Positions 16,579-26,163 of a DNA stretch of 64,000 nucleotides are shown in pieces (within the stretch, counting starts at the first letter, position 1; every line of letters starts with the position of its first letter). A model generated the notes under the pieces. That model did not search any database, had not been told where the DNA came from, and saw nothing but the letters and a program-made list of their open reading frames with translations. This DNA comes from Amycolatopsis australiensis. Its GTDB lineage: Bacteria; Actinomycetota; Actinomycetes; Mycobacteriales; Pseudonocardiaceae. The stretch is taken from NCBI RefSeq assembly GCF_900119165.1, contig NZ_FPJG01000006.1:3100001-3164000 (forward strand), read 5' to 3'. A program made the position numbers and the translations under genes.

Positions 16579-18666
16579 TCAGCCGACGGTGAATGCCGTG
16601 TCGTCGACGGCGAAGGACGTCTGCAGCGACTGGTCCTCCGTCCCGGCGAACTTCAGCGTGATCGTCTGGCCCGCGTACGAAGACAGGTCGAGCGTCTTCT
16701 GGACGTAGGCGGAGTTCCGGTCGAGGTTGGAGTACGTCGCCAGCGTCGCCGGACCGGCGGACACGACGAGCTTGTCGTAGGCGACGTTCTCGGTCTCGGC
16801 CGTCCACACGCGCAGCCAGAACGTCAGGCTCGCGCGGCAGCCCGCCGGGATGGTGACCTGCTGCGTGATCGTGTCGGTGTGCGCCGAACCCCAGCCGCCG
16901 AGCCAGGAGTCGTAGCTGCCGGAGCGCGCCGGCGCCTGGCTGCCCCACTGGCCGATCGTGGTGTCCGGGTCGCTCCAGGCCACCTGGCCCGACTCGAAGC
17001 CCGGGTTCTGCAGGAGCTGGCCTGCCGGGCACCCACCCGGGGGAGTGGTGGTCGTCGTCGGCGGGGTGGTGGTCGGCGGGGTCGTCGTGTCCGTGCACGT
17101 CGGGTCGCCGGACTGCGCCGGGACGCTCACCGCGTTCCACGCCGCCTTCACGGCGTTGAACTCGGTGCAGCTGCCCGGGTACAGGTTCTTCGCCGCCTGC
17201 AGCGTCCACGTGCGGTAGCGCAGGTAGCTGCTGCCGGACGTCTTCAGCTGCAGGGCGCCGTGCATGATGTTGATCGCCTTGCGGATCCCGATGCCGGACA
17301 CCGCGCTGCCGTCGCAGGTCGAGCTGGACGGCTGCCCGTCCACCGGGGCGCTGCCCTCGGCGAGCAGGTAGAACCAGTGGTCGCCGGGTCCGGCGGCCTT
17401 GTGCACCTCCGCGTTCGGGATCGAGCTGGAGTAGCAGCTCGGGTCGCCGGCCTTCGACGGGTCGTACATGTACCGGAGGGCGCCGGTGCCGACCAGGTTG
17501 ACCTCCTCGCCGATCGCGTAGTCCGGCGGGTCGTACTGGGACGGCTCGTTCGCGTAGAACTCCGTGGCCGTGCCGAAGGTGTCAGCGATGAACTCCTGCG
17601 TGCCGCCGCCGGAGAAGCCGCCGGAGCCGGAGTAGTCGTCGACGCCGTGACCCATCTCGTGGCCGAGGATGTCCAGCGATCCGACCCACTCACCGCTCGG
17701 GTTGTGCCCGAGGTTCACGTACGCGGGCCGCGAGCTGTAGTAGTACGCGTTTTCGTCGTCGAGGCCGACGCGGATCTTCCACGCGCCGCCGTCGCCGGTG
17801 AACCCGTCGCGGCCCACCCAGTCGGCGAGCATCTTCTTCTCGGTCTGCGCGACGAACAGCGCGTCCGCGCACCCGGTCTCGATGTTCGTGCCGTTGCCGT
17901 TGCCCCAGCTGTCGTCGGGTCCGGTGAGGACGGTGTCGCTGCTGTAGTTGCGGCAGTCGAGGTTCGGCGTGCCGGGGTCGGCCATCGCGTAGCCGCCGGC
18001 GGTCTTCGCGGTGTTCAGCGGCAGCGGCGCCGGGCCGTTCCACTTGCCCGTGCCGGTGCCCGCGGCGACGTGCTGCACGGTCCGCAGGACCCGGCCGTCC
18101 ACGGCGTCGACGTAGACGCTCAGGCTGCTCGGCTCGCCGTGTTCGTCGGTGCCTTCGACGTTGCTCTCGTAGGCGAGCCGCCCGCTGCCGTCGGCGACGA
18201 CGACCAGCTTCCCGCCGGGCAGGCTCTTCGGCCCGCGGACCTGCCCGCGTGCCACGGCTCCGGCCTGGGCAGCCGACAGTTTCGCACCGTGCACGTCGAG
18301 GTCGCCGAGCGTCTGCTGCTGCGCGACCGAAGTGGTCTTCACCGTGCCGGCGGCGTCGGTGGCGACGACCAGGTCGCCGCCGATCACGGGCAGGCCGTCG
18401 TAGGTGCGGTCGTAGACGACGTAGGACAGGCCGCCCGCCGAGCGCACGTCCCGCCGGACGAACGCGTCGTGCGAACCGGCGAAGAGGGCCGCCGGGCGGG
18501 CCGCGATCAGGCTCGCGGCCGCGTTCGTGGCGTTGGCCTGCGCCTGGGCGGTGGACGGCGGCGGCTCGGGGGCGGGCCGGGCGGGCGCGGCGACGGCGAT
18601 GCCGACCACCACCATGCCCGCCGCCGTCGCGCCGCCGAGCGCGGCGAACCGTTGGGGCAATCTCAT
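16579..18666 (-). CDS. Secreted M4 (thermolysin-type) metalloprotease
   Basis: The 695-residue preproprotein has a signal peptide (about 1-27), an FTP/PepSY-type propeptide (about 35-200), an M4 catalytic domain (about 205-555), a PPTTTPPTTTTTPP linker (near 562-580) and a C-terminal beta-sandwich domain starting CPAGQLLQNPGFESG, probably for binding substrate or carbohydrate. Zinc residues are H336 and H340 in HEMGH with catalytic E337, and E358 in GGTQEFIAD. It hydrolyses peptide bonds before hydrophobic residues outside the cell. ATG 18666 is fixed by GAGGAG upstream and by the signal peptide. A hairpin follows the gene. Confidence 0.95.
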   Translation of the reverse strand: MRLPQRFAALGGATAAGMVVVGIAVAAPARPAPEPPPSTAQAQANATNAAASLIAARPAALFAGSHDAFVRRDVRSAGGLSYVVYDRTYDGLPVIGGDLVVATDAAGTVKTTSVAQQQTLGDLDVHGAKLSAAQAGAVARGQVRGPKSLPGGKLVVVADGSGRLAYESNVEGTDEHGEPSSLSVYVDAVDGRVLRTVQHVAAGTGTGKWNGPAPLPLNTAKTAGGYAMADPGTPNLDCRNYSSDTVLTGPDDSWGNGNGTNIETGCADALFVAQTEKKMLADWVGRDGFTGDGGAWKIRVGLDDENAYYYSSRPAYVNLGHNPSGEWVGSLDILGHEMGHGVDDYSGSGGFSGGGTQEFIADTFGTATEFYANEPSQYDPPDYAIGEEVNLVGTGALRYMYDPSKAGDPSCYSSSIPNAEVHKAAGPGDHWFYLLAEGSAPVDGQPSSSTCDGSAVSGIGIRKAINIMHGALQLKTSGSSYLRYRTWTLQAAKNLYPGSCTEFNAVKAAWNAVSVPAQSGDPTCTDTTTPPTTTPPTTTTTPPGGCPAGQLLQNPGFESGQVAWSDPDTTIGQWGSQAPARSGSYDSWLGGWGSAHTDTITQQVTIPAGCRASLTFWLRVWTAETENVAYDKLVVSAGPATLATYSNLDRNSAYVQKTLDLSSYAGQTITLKFAGTEDQSLQTSFAVDDTAFTVG

Positions 18667-18792
18667 GACGCTCCTCGGTGAAACGCGATGGGGGAAAGGG
18701 AGAACCCGATCGACGCTAACCACGGGCGTGGAGCGGCAGAAGATTCATCACAGCGGCGGATTTTCACGCCGCCGCGGTGTGAAAGTGAAACG

Positions 18793-19953
18793 TCAGAGCG
18801 TCGCGAACCGGATGCCCGCCCGGGTGAGCCGGTCGATCAGCGCGTCGCCCATCGCCGTCGCCGTGGTCACCTGGCCCGCGGTTTCCGGCAGATCGTCGGT
18901 CGCCAGGCACAACGCCGATTCCGCGAGCATTTTCGCCGTTTCGTCGTAGCCCGGATCGCCGCCGGACACCTCCGTCACGACCCGCTCGCCGCCGCCTTCG
19001 CCGACGAACCGGACCGAGAACCACGACTTCGCGCGGCGTTGCGGGCCGGGGCCGTCGCCGGGTGCCAGCAACCGGGACAGCGCCCGCCGCGCCGGCGGGA
19101 CCTGCGCCGCCGCCAGCAGCGCGCCCGCCCCGGCCGCCCCGCCCGCGAGCACCGGCAGGTGCTTGACCGCGGCGAAGTGGCGGTAGGTGAAGTCCGGCCC
19201 GTAGCGCTCGGACGCGGCGGCCGACCGGCGGACGATCTCGGGGTCGATCGTCGGCAGCGGCACCGCCCACCACCCCGCGCCGGCGACGCGGTGCGGACGG
19301 CCCAGCGGCGCGCGGGCGAACCGCCCGGCCGGGCGCGGCTCGGCGGCCGCGCGCTCGCGGGCCACCCGCGCCCCGGCGCGCAGCCGGGACATGATCGTCA
19401 GCGCGCTGAGGAACGTGCCGCCCGAGGGCATCCCGCTCGCCCGCACGTAGCCGTCGACCGTCAGCGGCACGTCCTCGGGCAGCTGCCGCACGGTGAACCG
19501 GACGCCGAGGTCGTGCGGGATCGAGTCGAACCCGCACGCGTGCACCAGCCGCGCCCCGGTGTCGCGGGCGCGGCGGTCGTGCGCCAGGTACATCCGGTCC
19601 ACGAACTCGGCCTCGCCGGTGAGGTCGACGTAGTCGGTGCCGGCCTCGGCGCACGCGGCGACCAGCGGCTCGCCCCGCGTCAGGTACGGCCCGACCGTCG
19701 TGATCACCACCTTCGTGGCCTCCGCGACGGCCCGCAGCGACGCCGGATCGCCGGAATCCGCGACGAGCAGGTCGAGCGCGGCGAACCGGCCGTCGACACC
19801 CGCCAGCCGTGCCCGGACGGCTTCGAGCTTGGCGCGGCTGCGCCCGGCCAGCGCCCACCGCAGGTCCGCGGGCGCGTTCCGGGCGAGGTACTCCGCCGTC
19901 AGGCCGCCGGTGAAGCCGGTGGCGCCGAACAGGACCACGTCGTACGCGCGCAT
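18793..19953 (-). CDS. Saccharopine-dehydrogenase-like / trans-acting enoyl reductase family protein
   Basis: The 386-residue protein starts with an NAD(P)-binding Rossmann motif (VVLFGATGFTGGLTAEYL at 6-23) and continues like the saccharopine-dehydrogenase fold proteins of actinobacteria, among them the mycobacterial trans-acting enoyl reductase of phenolic glycolipid synthesis. The central GFDSIPHDLGV and VRASGMPSGGT blocks are typical. No lysine biosynthesis or polyketide genes are adjacent, so the actual substrate (perhaps a lipid) is unknown. It is divergent from the lactate monooxygenase gene. Confidence 0.85.
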   Translation of the reverse strand: MRAYDVVLFGATGFTGGLTAEYLARNAPADLRWALAGRSRAKLEAVRARLAGVDGRFAALDLLVADSGDPASLRAVAEATKVVITTVGPYLTRGEPLVAACAEAGTDYVDLTGEAEFVDRMYLAHDRRARDTGARLVHACGFDSIPHDLGVRFTVRQLPEDVPLTVDGYVRASGMPSGGTFLSALTIMSRLRAGARVARERAAAEPRPAGRFARAPLGRPHRVAGAGWWAVPLPTIDPEIVRRSAAASERYGPDFTYRHFAAVKHLPVLAGGAAGAGALLAAAQVPPARRALSRLLAPGDGPGPQRRAKSWFSVRFVGEGGGERVVTEVSGGDPGYDETAKMLAESALCLATDDLPETAGQVTTATAMGDALIDRLTRAGIRFATL

Positions 19954-20068
19954 GTCTCCTCCTGGGGACTTCGACGGCGGACGCGCCCAGGTTACCGGTC
20001 GGTCACTTCCGGGCGCCGGACGAACATACCGGCGAGTACAGTGCCCCCTCGAACGCGAGGAGGAAGCC

Positions 20069-21232
20069 GTGACCGAACGCTTCGGCAGCTACCAGAACGA
20101 GCTCTACCTGCAGGGACTCGGTGGTCAGCTGCCGCCGTGCTCGACCGACGCGACCACGCTGGAAGCGTCGGCCCGCGAGGTCATGGCGCCCGGTCCGTTC
20201 TCCTACGTCGCCGGCTCGGCGGGCTCGGGCGCGACCGCACGGGCCAACCGCGAGGCGTTCGACCGCTGGCGGATCGTGCCGCGGATGCTGACCGGCGCCA
20301 CCGATCGCGACCTGGCCACGACGGTGCTGGGCACCCGGCTGCCGGCCCCGGTGGCCGTCGCGCCGGTCGGCGTCCAGTCGATCGTGCACCCGGACGCGGA
20401 GTCCGCGACCGCCCGCGCCGCCGCTTCGGTGGGCCTGCCGTTCATCCTGTCGACCGCGTCCTCGACCGGCATCGAGGACGTCGCCGCGGCGAACGGCGCC
20501 GGGCCACGCTGGTTCCAGCTGTACTGGCCCGGCGACGCCGAGGTCTGCGCGAGCATCCTGGCCCGGGCGAAGACCGCGGGGTACACGGCGCTGGTCGTCA
20601 CGCTGGACACGTGGACGCTGGCGTGGCGACCGTCCGATCTGGACCAGGCGTACCTGCCGTTCCTGAAGGGCGAGGGGTGCGCGGTCCCGTTCACCGACCC
20701 GGTGTTCCGCGGCCTGCTGGAGAAGACGCCGGAAGAGGACCCGAGCATGGCGATCCTGCGCTGGATCGGCATGCTCACCGGCACCGACCGGACGTGGGAC
20801 CAGCTGCCGTTCCTGCGCGAGCACTGGGACGGCCCGATCGTGCTCAAGGGCATCCAGCACGTCGCCGACGCGCGCCGGGCGGCGGAGGCCGGAATGGACG
20901 GCATCGTCGTGTCGAACCACGGCGGCCGCCAGGTCGACGGCGCGATCGGCGCGCTGGAAGCGCTGCCCGGCATCGTCGCGGCGGTGGGCGACCGCCTGGA
21001 GGTGCTGTTCGACTCGGGCATCCGCACCGGCTCGGACGTGCTGAAGGCGGTGGCACTGGGCGCGCGGGCGGTGCTGGTGGGCAGGCCCTGGGTGTACGGC
21101 CTGGCCCACGCGGGCGAGGACGGCGTGCGCCACGTCCTGCGCGGCCTGCTGGCGGATTTCGACCTGACGATGGGACTGTCCGGCCACCGCAGCCTCGCCG
21201 ACCTGGGCCCGGACTCACTCCAGCGGACGTGA
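20069..21232 (+). CDS. Lactate 2-monooxygenase / FMN alpha-hydroxy-acid oxidase
   Basis: This 387-residue protein matches lactate 2-monooxygenase, the FMN enzyme that turns L-lactate into acetate, CO2 and water. The N-terminus (FGSYQNELYLQGL) resembles the Mycobacterium enzyme, which begins with a similar GxYxNExYxQGL. Other landmarks are LSTASSTGIEDV, WFQLYWPGD, LDTWTLAWRPSDL, the catalytic SNHGGRQVDG (His near 284) and DSGIRTGSDV. GTG 20069 is preceded by GAGGAGG. Oxidation of another 2-hydroxy acid is possible. Confidence 0.92.
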   Translation: MTERFGSYQNELYLQGLGGQLPPCSTDATTLEASAREVMAPGPFSYVAGSAGSGATARANREAFDRWRIVPRMLTGATDRDLATTVLGTRLPAPVAVAPVGVQSIVHPDAESATARAAASVGLPFILSTASSTGIEDVAAANGAGPRWFQLYWPGDAEVCASILARAKTAGYTALVVTLDTWTLAWRPSDLDQAYLPFLKGEGCAVPFTDPVFRGLLEKTPEEDPSMAILRWIGMLTGTDRTWDQLPFLREHWDGPIVLKGIQHVADARRAAEAGMDGIVVSNHGGRQVDGAIGALEALPGIVAAVGDRLEVLFDSGIRTGSDVLKAVALGARAVLVGRPWVYGLAHAGEDGVRHVLRGLLADFDLTMGLSGHRSLADLGPDSLQRT

Positions 21233-21348
21233 GGTAACGAATCGGGAATTCCGGGGACACCCGCGTGCCCGGCGGCTACCGTTCGAGGCCCATCGCGGGC
21301 CGTTCGGGGACGGCCGGCTTCCGTTTCCCTTTTCGCTGGGGGTTTTCC

Positions 21349-21615
21349 ATGTCTTCGATCATGATGCGGATCGGCGTCCTCTTCACCGTGCTCGGGTTCG
21401 GCACGCTCATCCTCGAGCAGTTCGACTACGAGTTCCGGATCCTGGCCTGGGCCAGCGACATGCAGCCGGCCTTCGGCCTCGTGCTCGGCCTGGCCGGCCT
21501 GGCGCTGATCGGCGGTTCGGTGCTGGTCGGCCGCGCCAAGGCCGCCCCGCGGCCGCCGCAGCAGGCCCCGGCCGCGCCGCAGCAGCAGTACCCGCAGCAG
21601 CCCGGCCAGGGCTGA
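21349..21615 (+). CDS. Small membrane protein, two helices, Pro/Gln-rich tail
   Basis: The 88-residue protein starts at ATG 21349 (GGGGG upstream). It has two hydrophobic helices (about 4-22 and 38-58) joined by EQFDYEFRILAWASD, and a C-terminal tail APRPPQQAPAAPQQQYPQQ. It resembles short actinobacterial membrane proteins without assigned function. It lies 116 nt after the lactate monooxygenase gene and just upstream of repeat array 3. Confidence 0.75.
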   Translation: MSSIMMRIGVLFTVLGFGTLILEQFDYEFRILAWASDMQPAFGLVLGLAGLALIGGSVLVGRAKAAPRPPQQAPAAPQQQYPQQPGQG

Positions 21616-21629
21616 GCCGCCGGTCCCGA

Positions 21630-21803
21630 GCGCCCCAATGCGGCCTTGGGTGCGTGGGACGCACCGAGGGCCGCTTTGGGTGCGTGGGGCGCACCGAGGG
21701 CCGCTTTGGGTGCGTGGGACGCGCCGAAGGCCGCCTTGGGTGCGTCCCACGCACCGAGGGCCGCCTTGGGTGCGCCGGACGCAACCGAGGCCGCCTTGGG
21801 GCG
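21630..21803. repeat. Palindromic repeat array, copy 3 (longest, five units)
   Basis: Five tandem units of about 33 nt follow the small membrane protein gene. Each unit is built of GGGTGCGTGGGACGCACCGA plus GGCCGCYTTG. The 16 nt GTCCCGAGCGCCCCAA at its left edge (21623-21638) are identical to copy 1, and the right edge CCTTGGGGCG (21794-21803) is identical to copy 2. Differences between units often keep the hairpin paired, for example GGGAC/GTCCC in the loop and TGCGTCCCACGCA against TGCGTGGGACGCA. Long frames run through it but show no coding character. Confidence 0.85.
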
Positions 21804-21882
21804 GGGGTGCGGGTGCGTCCGGTCACGTGGCGGGGATATTCGGAGGCCCGGTTCGTCACGCACCGCTATCCTGGGCCGAGGT

Positions 21883-24800
21883 ATGTCCACGTCATCCCCC
21901 TTCGAAGCGCTGCGTGCGCGCCTGCCCGAGCTGATGCTGCGCGACGAGCACCGGCTGCGCCGGCGGCTCGACGGTGCCCGCAAGGCTCGCCAGCGAGACG
22001 CCGCCCTCGCGCAGATCGCCGCCGACGTCGACAAGGCCGAGCTGCGCGTCCAGTCGCGGCGCGAGAGCGTCCCCACGATCGAATATCCGGAAGAGCTGCC
22101 GGTCAGCAGGCTCAAGGACGAGATCGCCGCGGCCATCGGCAAGCACCAGGTCGTGATCGTCGCGGGGGAGACCGGTTCCGGCAAGACCACCCAGCTGCCG
22201 AAGATCTGCCTCGAGCTCGGCCGCGGCATCCGCGGGCAGATCGGGCACACCCAGCCGCGCCGGCTGGCCGCGCGCACGGTCGCCGACCGGATCGCCAGCG
22301 AGCTGAAGACCGAGCTCGGCGAGACCGTCGGCTACAAGGTGCGGTTCACCGACCAGTCCGGGCAGGACACGCTGGTCAAGCTCATGACCGACGGCATCCT
22401 GCTCGCCGAGATCCAGACCGACCGCGCGTTGCGCCAGTACGACACGCTGATCATCGACGAGGCCCACGAGCGCAGCCTCAACATCGACTTCATCCTCGGC
22501 TACCTCAAGCAGCTGCTGCCGCGCCGTCCCGACCTCAAGGTGATCATCACCTCGGCCACCATCGACCCGGAGCGGTTCTCGAAGCACTTCGACGACGCCC
22601 CGATCGTCGAGGTCTCCGGCCGGACGTACCCGGTCGAGGTGCGCTACCGCCCGCTCGTCGACCCGGACGATCCCGAAGGCGACGACGAGCGCGACCAGAC
22701 GCAGGGCATTCTCGACGCCGTCGAGGAACTGTGCGCCGAAGGCCCCGGCGACATCCTGGTGTTCCTCTCCGGTGAACGCGAAATCCGCGACACCGCGGAC
22801 GTGCTGAACCGCGCGAACCTGCGCAACACCGAGGTGCTGCCGCTGTACGCGCGGCTGTCGTCGGCCGAGCAGCAGCGCATCTTCCAAGCCCACACCGGAC
22901 GCCGGGTCGTGCTCGCGACGAACGTCGCCGAGACGTCGCTGACCGTGCCGGGCATCAAGTACGTCGTCGACCCGGGCACCGCGCGGATCTCCCGCTACAG
23001 CCACCGGACGAAGGTGCAGCGGCTGCCGATCGAGCCGGTGTCGCAGGCGTCGGCGAACCAGCGCAAGGGCCGCTGCGGCCGCACGTCCGACGGCATCTGC
23101 ATCCGGCTTTATTCCGAAGCGGACTTCGAGAGCCGTCCGGAGTTCACCGACCCCGAGATCCTGCGGACGAACCTCGCGTCGGTGATCCTGCAGATGACGT
23201 CGCTGGGGCTCGGCGACATCGCCGCGTTCCCGTTCGTCGAGCCGCCGGACCGGCGTCAGGTCACCGATGGCATCGGTCTGCTGCAGGAGCTGGGGGCGTT
23301 CTCTTCGACGGGGTCCGACCGCAGCCTGACCGACATCGGCCGCAAGCTCGCGCAGCTGCCGGTCGACCCGCGGATGGGCCGGATGGTGCTGGAAGCGGCG
23401 AAGAACGGCTGCGTCCGCGAGGTGATGATCATCGCCGCCGCGCTGTCCATTCAGGACCCGCGGGAACGGCCGGCCGAGAAGCAGCAGGCGGCGGACGCCC
23501 AGCACGCGCGGTTCGCCGATCCGACCTCGGACTTCCTCGCGTACCTGAACCTCTGGGAATACGTCGCCGAGCAGCAGAAATCGTTGTCGGGCAACCAGTT
23601 CCGCCGCATGTGCCGCACCGAGTACCTGAACTACCTGCGGCTGCGCGAGTGGCAGGACATCTTCAGCCAGCTCCGTCAGCTGGCGAAGCCGCTCGGCATC
23701 TCGCTGAACACCACCCCGGCCGATCCGCAGCGCGTGCACACGTCGCTGATCGCCGGGCTGCTCTCGCACATCGGGCTCAAGGACCCGGCCAAGGGCGACT
23801 ACCTGGGTGCGCGCGGCGCGCGGTTCGGGATCTTCCCCGGCTCGGCGCTGTTCAAGAAGCAGCCGCGCTGGGTGATGTCGGCCGAGCTGGTCGAGACGTC
23901 GCGGCTCTGGGCGCGGGTCAACGCGCGCATCGAACCCGAATGGGTGGAGCCGCTCGCGCAGCACGTCGTCAAGCGCTCGTATTCCGAGCCGCACTGGGAA
24001 CGCAAGCAGGGCGCCGTGATGGCGACCGAGAAGGTGACGCTGTACGGGGTCCCGCTGGTCGCCGACCGCCGCGTCAACTACGGCCGGATCGACCCGGAGC
24101 TGTCGCGGGCGCTGTTCATCCGGCACGCGCTGGTCGAGGGCGACTGGCAGACGCGGCACAAGTTCTTCGCGGAGAACCGGGCGCTGCTGGAGGAGGTCGA
24201 GGACCTCGAAAACCGGGCGCGGCGGCGAGACATCCTGGTCGACGACCAGACGCTGTACGAGTTCTACGACGCGCGCGTGCCCGCCGACGTCGTCTCGGTG
24301 CGGCACTTCGACAGCTGGTGGAAGAAGGCCCGGCACACCGACCCGGACCTGCTGTCGTTCGAAAAGTCCATGCTCATCAACGAGACCGCGGGCGGCGTGC
24401 GCGAGTCGGACTACCCGGACTCGTGGACCCAGGGCACGCAGGTCTTCAAGCTGACCTACCAGTTCGAGCCGGGCGCGGACGCCGACGGCGTCACGGTGCA
24501 CGTCCCGCTGCCGGTGCTGAACCAGGTGACGCCGGACGGGTTCGACTGGCAGGTGCCGGGCCTGCGCGAGGAGCTGGTGACGCAGCTGATCAAGTCGTTG
24601 CCGAAAGCGTTGCGGCGCAACTTCGTCCCGGCGCCGGACACGGCCCGGTATGTCCTTTCGCGAGTGTCGCCTTCGGACGGCCCGCTGCTGGAGGTGCTGG
24701 GCCGTGAGCTGCGTGCGTTGCGCGGGGTGACGATTCCGTATTCGGACTGGGATCTGTCCTCGGTGCCCGAGCACCTGAAGATGACGTTCCGGGTGGTCGA

Positions 24801-25761
24801 CGAGCGCGGCAAGCGCGTCGCCGAGGGCAAGGACATCGAGGCGCTGCAGCGGCGCCTGGCGCCGAAGGTGCGGGAGACGATCTCGAAGGCGGCCAACACG
24901 CTCGAGAAGGCCGGCCTGACGAAACCCGCCTTCGGCTCGCTGCCGCAGGTTTTCGAGTCGACGCAGCGCGGCCACGACGTCAAGGCGTATCCGGCGCTGG
25001 TCGACGAAGGCGCGTCGGTGGCCGTGCGGCTGCTGGACACGCCGGGCCAGCAGGAGCACGCGATGTGGGCGGGCACGCGGCGGATGCTGCGGCTGAACCT
25101 CAACTCGCCGATGAAGTTCATCACGCGGTCGCTGTCCAACTCGTCGAAGCTGGTGCTGAACCGCAACCCGCACGGAAGCGTGGCGGCGCTGCTGGAGGAC
25201 TGCGTGGACTGCGCGGTGGACGCCCTGATGGCGTCGGCGGGCGGCCCGGCGTGGGACGAGACCGGGTTCAAGGTGCTGCTGGAGAAGGTCCGCGCGGGCC
25301 TGCACCCGGCGGTGCTGGAGGTGCTGACGGAGGTGGAGAAGATCCTCCGCGCGGCGAACGACGTGGAGGTGCAGCTGTCCTCGGCCCGCGGCCCGGCGGA
25401 CGCACTGGCGGACATCCGGGCCCAGCTGACGGGGCTGGTGTACCCGGGATTCGTGACGGCGACGGGGGCGTCCCGGCTGCGTCACGTGGTGCGCTACCTG
25501 CACGGGATTTCGCGCCGGCTGGAGAAGCTGCCCCTGGAGCCGACCCGCGACCTGCAGCGGACGGCGGACATCGCGTGGATCACGCGCGAGTACGAAGAGG
25601 CGCTGGCTTCGCTGCCACCGGGCACGTCGTCCCCGGCGCTGCGCGAGGTGCGGTGGATGATCGAGGAACTGCGGGTCTCGTTCTTCGCGCAGACACTGGG
25701 CACGGCGCATCCGGTGTCGCTGAAACGGATCACGAAGGCCATCGACGACGCGCTGGCGTGA
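21883..25761 (+). CDS. hrpA: ATP-dependent RNA helicase HrpA
   Basis: At 1292 residues this is a full-length HrpA, a DEAH-box RNA helicase that in E. coli helps rescue stalled ribosomes and process mRNA. Visible motifs are Walker A GETGSGKTTQ (near 96), TQPRRLAARTVADRIA (motif Ia), DEAHERSLN (near 191), SATIDPERF (near 223), TNVAETSLTVPG (motif V) and QRKGRCGR (motif VI). The helicase core is followed by the HA2/OB domains and the long C-terminal domain (DUF3418) to the end. Start at ATG 21883 is placed where the coding pattern begins after the repeat array; the only purine-rich upstream element, GAGG, is very close. Confidence 0.95.
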   Translation: MSTSSPFEALRARLPELMLRDEHRLRRRLDGARKARQRDAALAQIAADVDKAELRVQSRRESVPTIEYPEELPVSRLKDEIAAAIGKHQVVIVAGETGSGKTTQLPKICLELGRGIRGQIGHTQPRRLAARTVADRIASELKTELGETVGYKVRFTDQSGQDTLVKLMTDGILLAEIQTDRALRQYDTLIIDEAHERSLNIDFILGYLKQLLPRRPDLKVIITSATIDPERFSKHFDDAPIVEVSGRTYPVEVRYRPLVDPDDPEGDDERDQTQGILDAVEELCAEGPGDILVFLSGEREIRDTADVLNRANLRNTEVLPLYARLSSAEQQRIFQAHTGRRVVLATNVAETSLTVPGIKYVVDPGTARISRYSHRTKVQRLPIEPVSQASANQRKGRCGRTSDGICIRLYSEADFESRPEFTDPEILRTNLASVILQMTSLGLGDIAAFPFVEPPDRRQVTDGIGLLQELGAFSSTGSDRSLTDIGRKLAQLPVDPRMGRMVLEAAKNGCVREVMIIAAALSIQDPRERPAEKQQAADAQHARFADPTSDFLAYLNLWEYVAEQQKSLSGNQFRRMCRTEYLNYLRLREWQDIFSQLRQLAKPLGISLNTTPADPQRVHTSLIAGLLSHIGLKDPAKGDYLGARGARFGIFPGSALFKKQPRWVMSAELVETSRLWARVNARIEPEWVEPLAQHVVKRSYSEPHWERKQGAVMATEKVTLYGVPLVADRRVNYGRIDPELSRALFIRHALVEGDWQTRHKFFAENRALLEEVEDLENRARRRDILVDDQTLYEFYDARVPADVVSVRHFDSWWKKARHTDPDLLSFEKSMLINETAGGVRESDYPDSWTQGTQVFKLTYQFEPGADADGVTVHVPLPVLNQVTPDGFDWQVPGLREELVTQLIKSLPKALRRNFVPAPDTARYVLSRVSPSDGPLLEVLGRELRALRGVTIPYSDWDLSSVPEHLKMTFRVVDERGKRVAEGKDIEALQRRLAPKVRETISKAANTLEKAGLTKPAFGSLPQVFESTQRGHDVKAYPALVDEGASVAVRLLDTPGQQEHAMWAGTRRMLRLNLNSPMKFITRSLSNSSKLVLNRNPHGSVAALLEDCVDCAVDALMASAGGPAWDETGFKVLLEKVRAGLHPAVLEVLTEVEKILRAANDVEVQLSSARGPADALADIRAQLTGLVYPGFVTATGASRLRHVVRYLHGISRRLEKLPLEPTRDLQRTADIAWITREYEEALASLPPGTSSPALREVRWMIEELRVSFFAQTLGTAHPVSLKRITKAIDDALA

Positions 25762-25767
25762 GTGCCG

Positions 25768-26163
25768 CTATCCGGCAGCGGCGGCGATCAGCGCCACGAG
25801 AGCGGAAACGGTGGCCATGGTGGCCAGGTAGACCGATACCGCGCCGCGGACCCCGCTGTATCGGGCTTGGGCAAGACCGGTCCAATAGCCGCGCGTGCGA
25901 ATGAGTTTCCGTTTCCTTTCTTGGTGGGGTGGTCGCCAGCACGCCGAGAACACCCCTGCGGTCGGTTCCTCGCACCGGCCGCCGTCGGTTCGATCGGCGC
26001 AGCACCAGGCCGGCATCCGGCAGAGGCAGTAGACCGCCAAGATGGCGCTGGCCAGTGCGACGAGACGCCGGTCGACCGCATTGAAGCCCCACAGCGAGCA
26101 GACGGCGACGACCCCGGCGAGGATGGTTCCCTCCGCTTCCTTTTGCTTCTTTCCTCTCCCCAT
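25768..26163 (-). CDS. Membrane protein with a Cys-rich, zinc-finger-like loop; unknown
   Basis: The 131-residue protein starts at ATG 26163 behind AGCATG context with weak ribosome binding site. Two hydrophobic segments (about 13-30 and 33-48) lead into a loop with C46, C48, C54, C55, C64, C75 and H80. The spacing CADRTDGGRC ... C-x4-H resembles the CxxRTxxGxxC half of small zinc-binding motifs found in phage and mobile-element proteins. A basic stretch KRKLIRTRGYW follows, then a C-terminal membrane helix (about 106-130). Its GC content is lower than that of the neighbours and AAG/AAA and TTC/TTT-rich codons appear, so it may have come by transfer. No family name comes to mind. It converges with hrpA, 6 nt apart. 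Confidence 0.65.
   Translation of the reverse strand: MGRGKKQKEAEGTILAGVVAVCSLWGFNAVDRRLVALASAILAVYCLCRMPAWCCADRTDGGRCEEPTAGVFSACWRPPHQERKRKLIRTRGYWTGLAQARYSGVRGAVSVYLATMATVSALVALIAAAAG

Noticed and set aside
21646..21880. N-terminal extension of HrpA through the repeat array
   Set aside because: The frame is open there only because the repeat has no stop in that phase; several frames are open and encode the same low-complexity repeats. The coding pattern begins at 21883.
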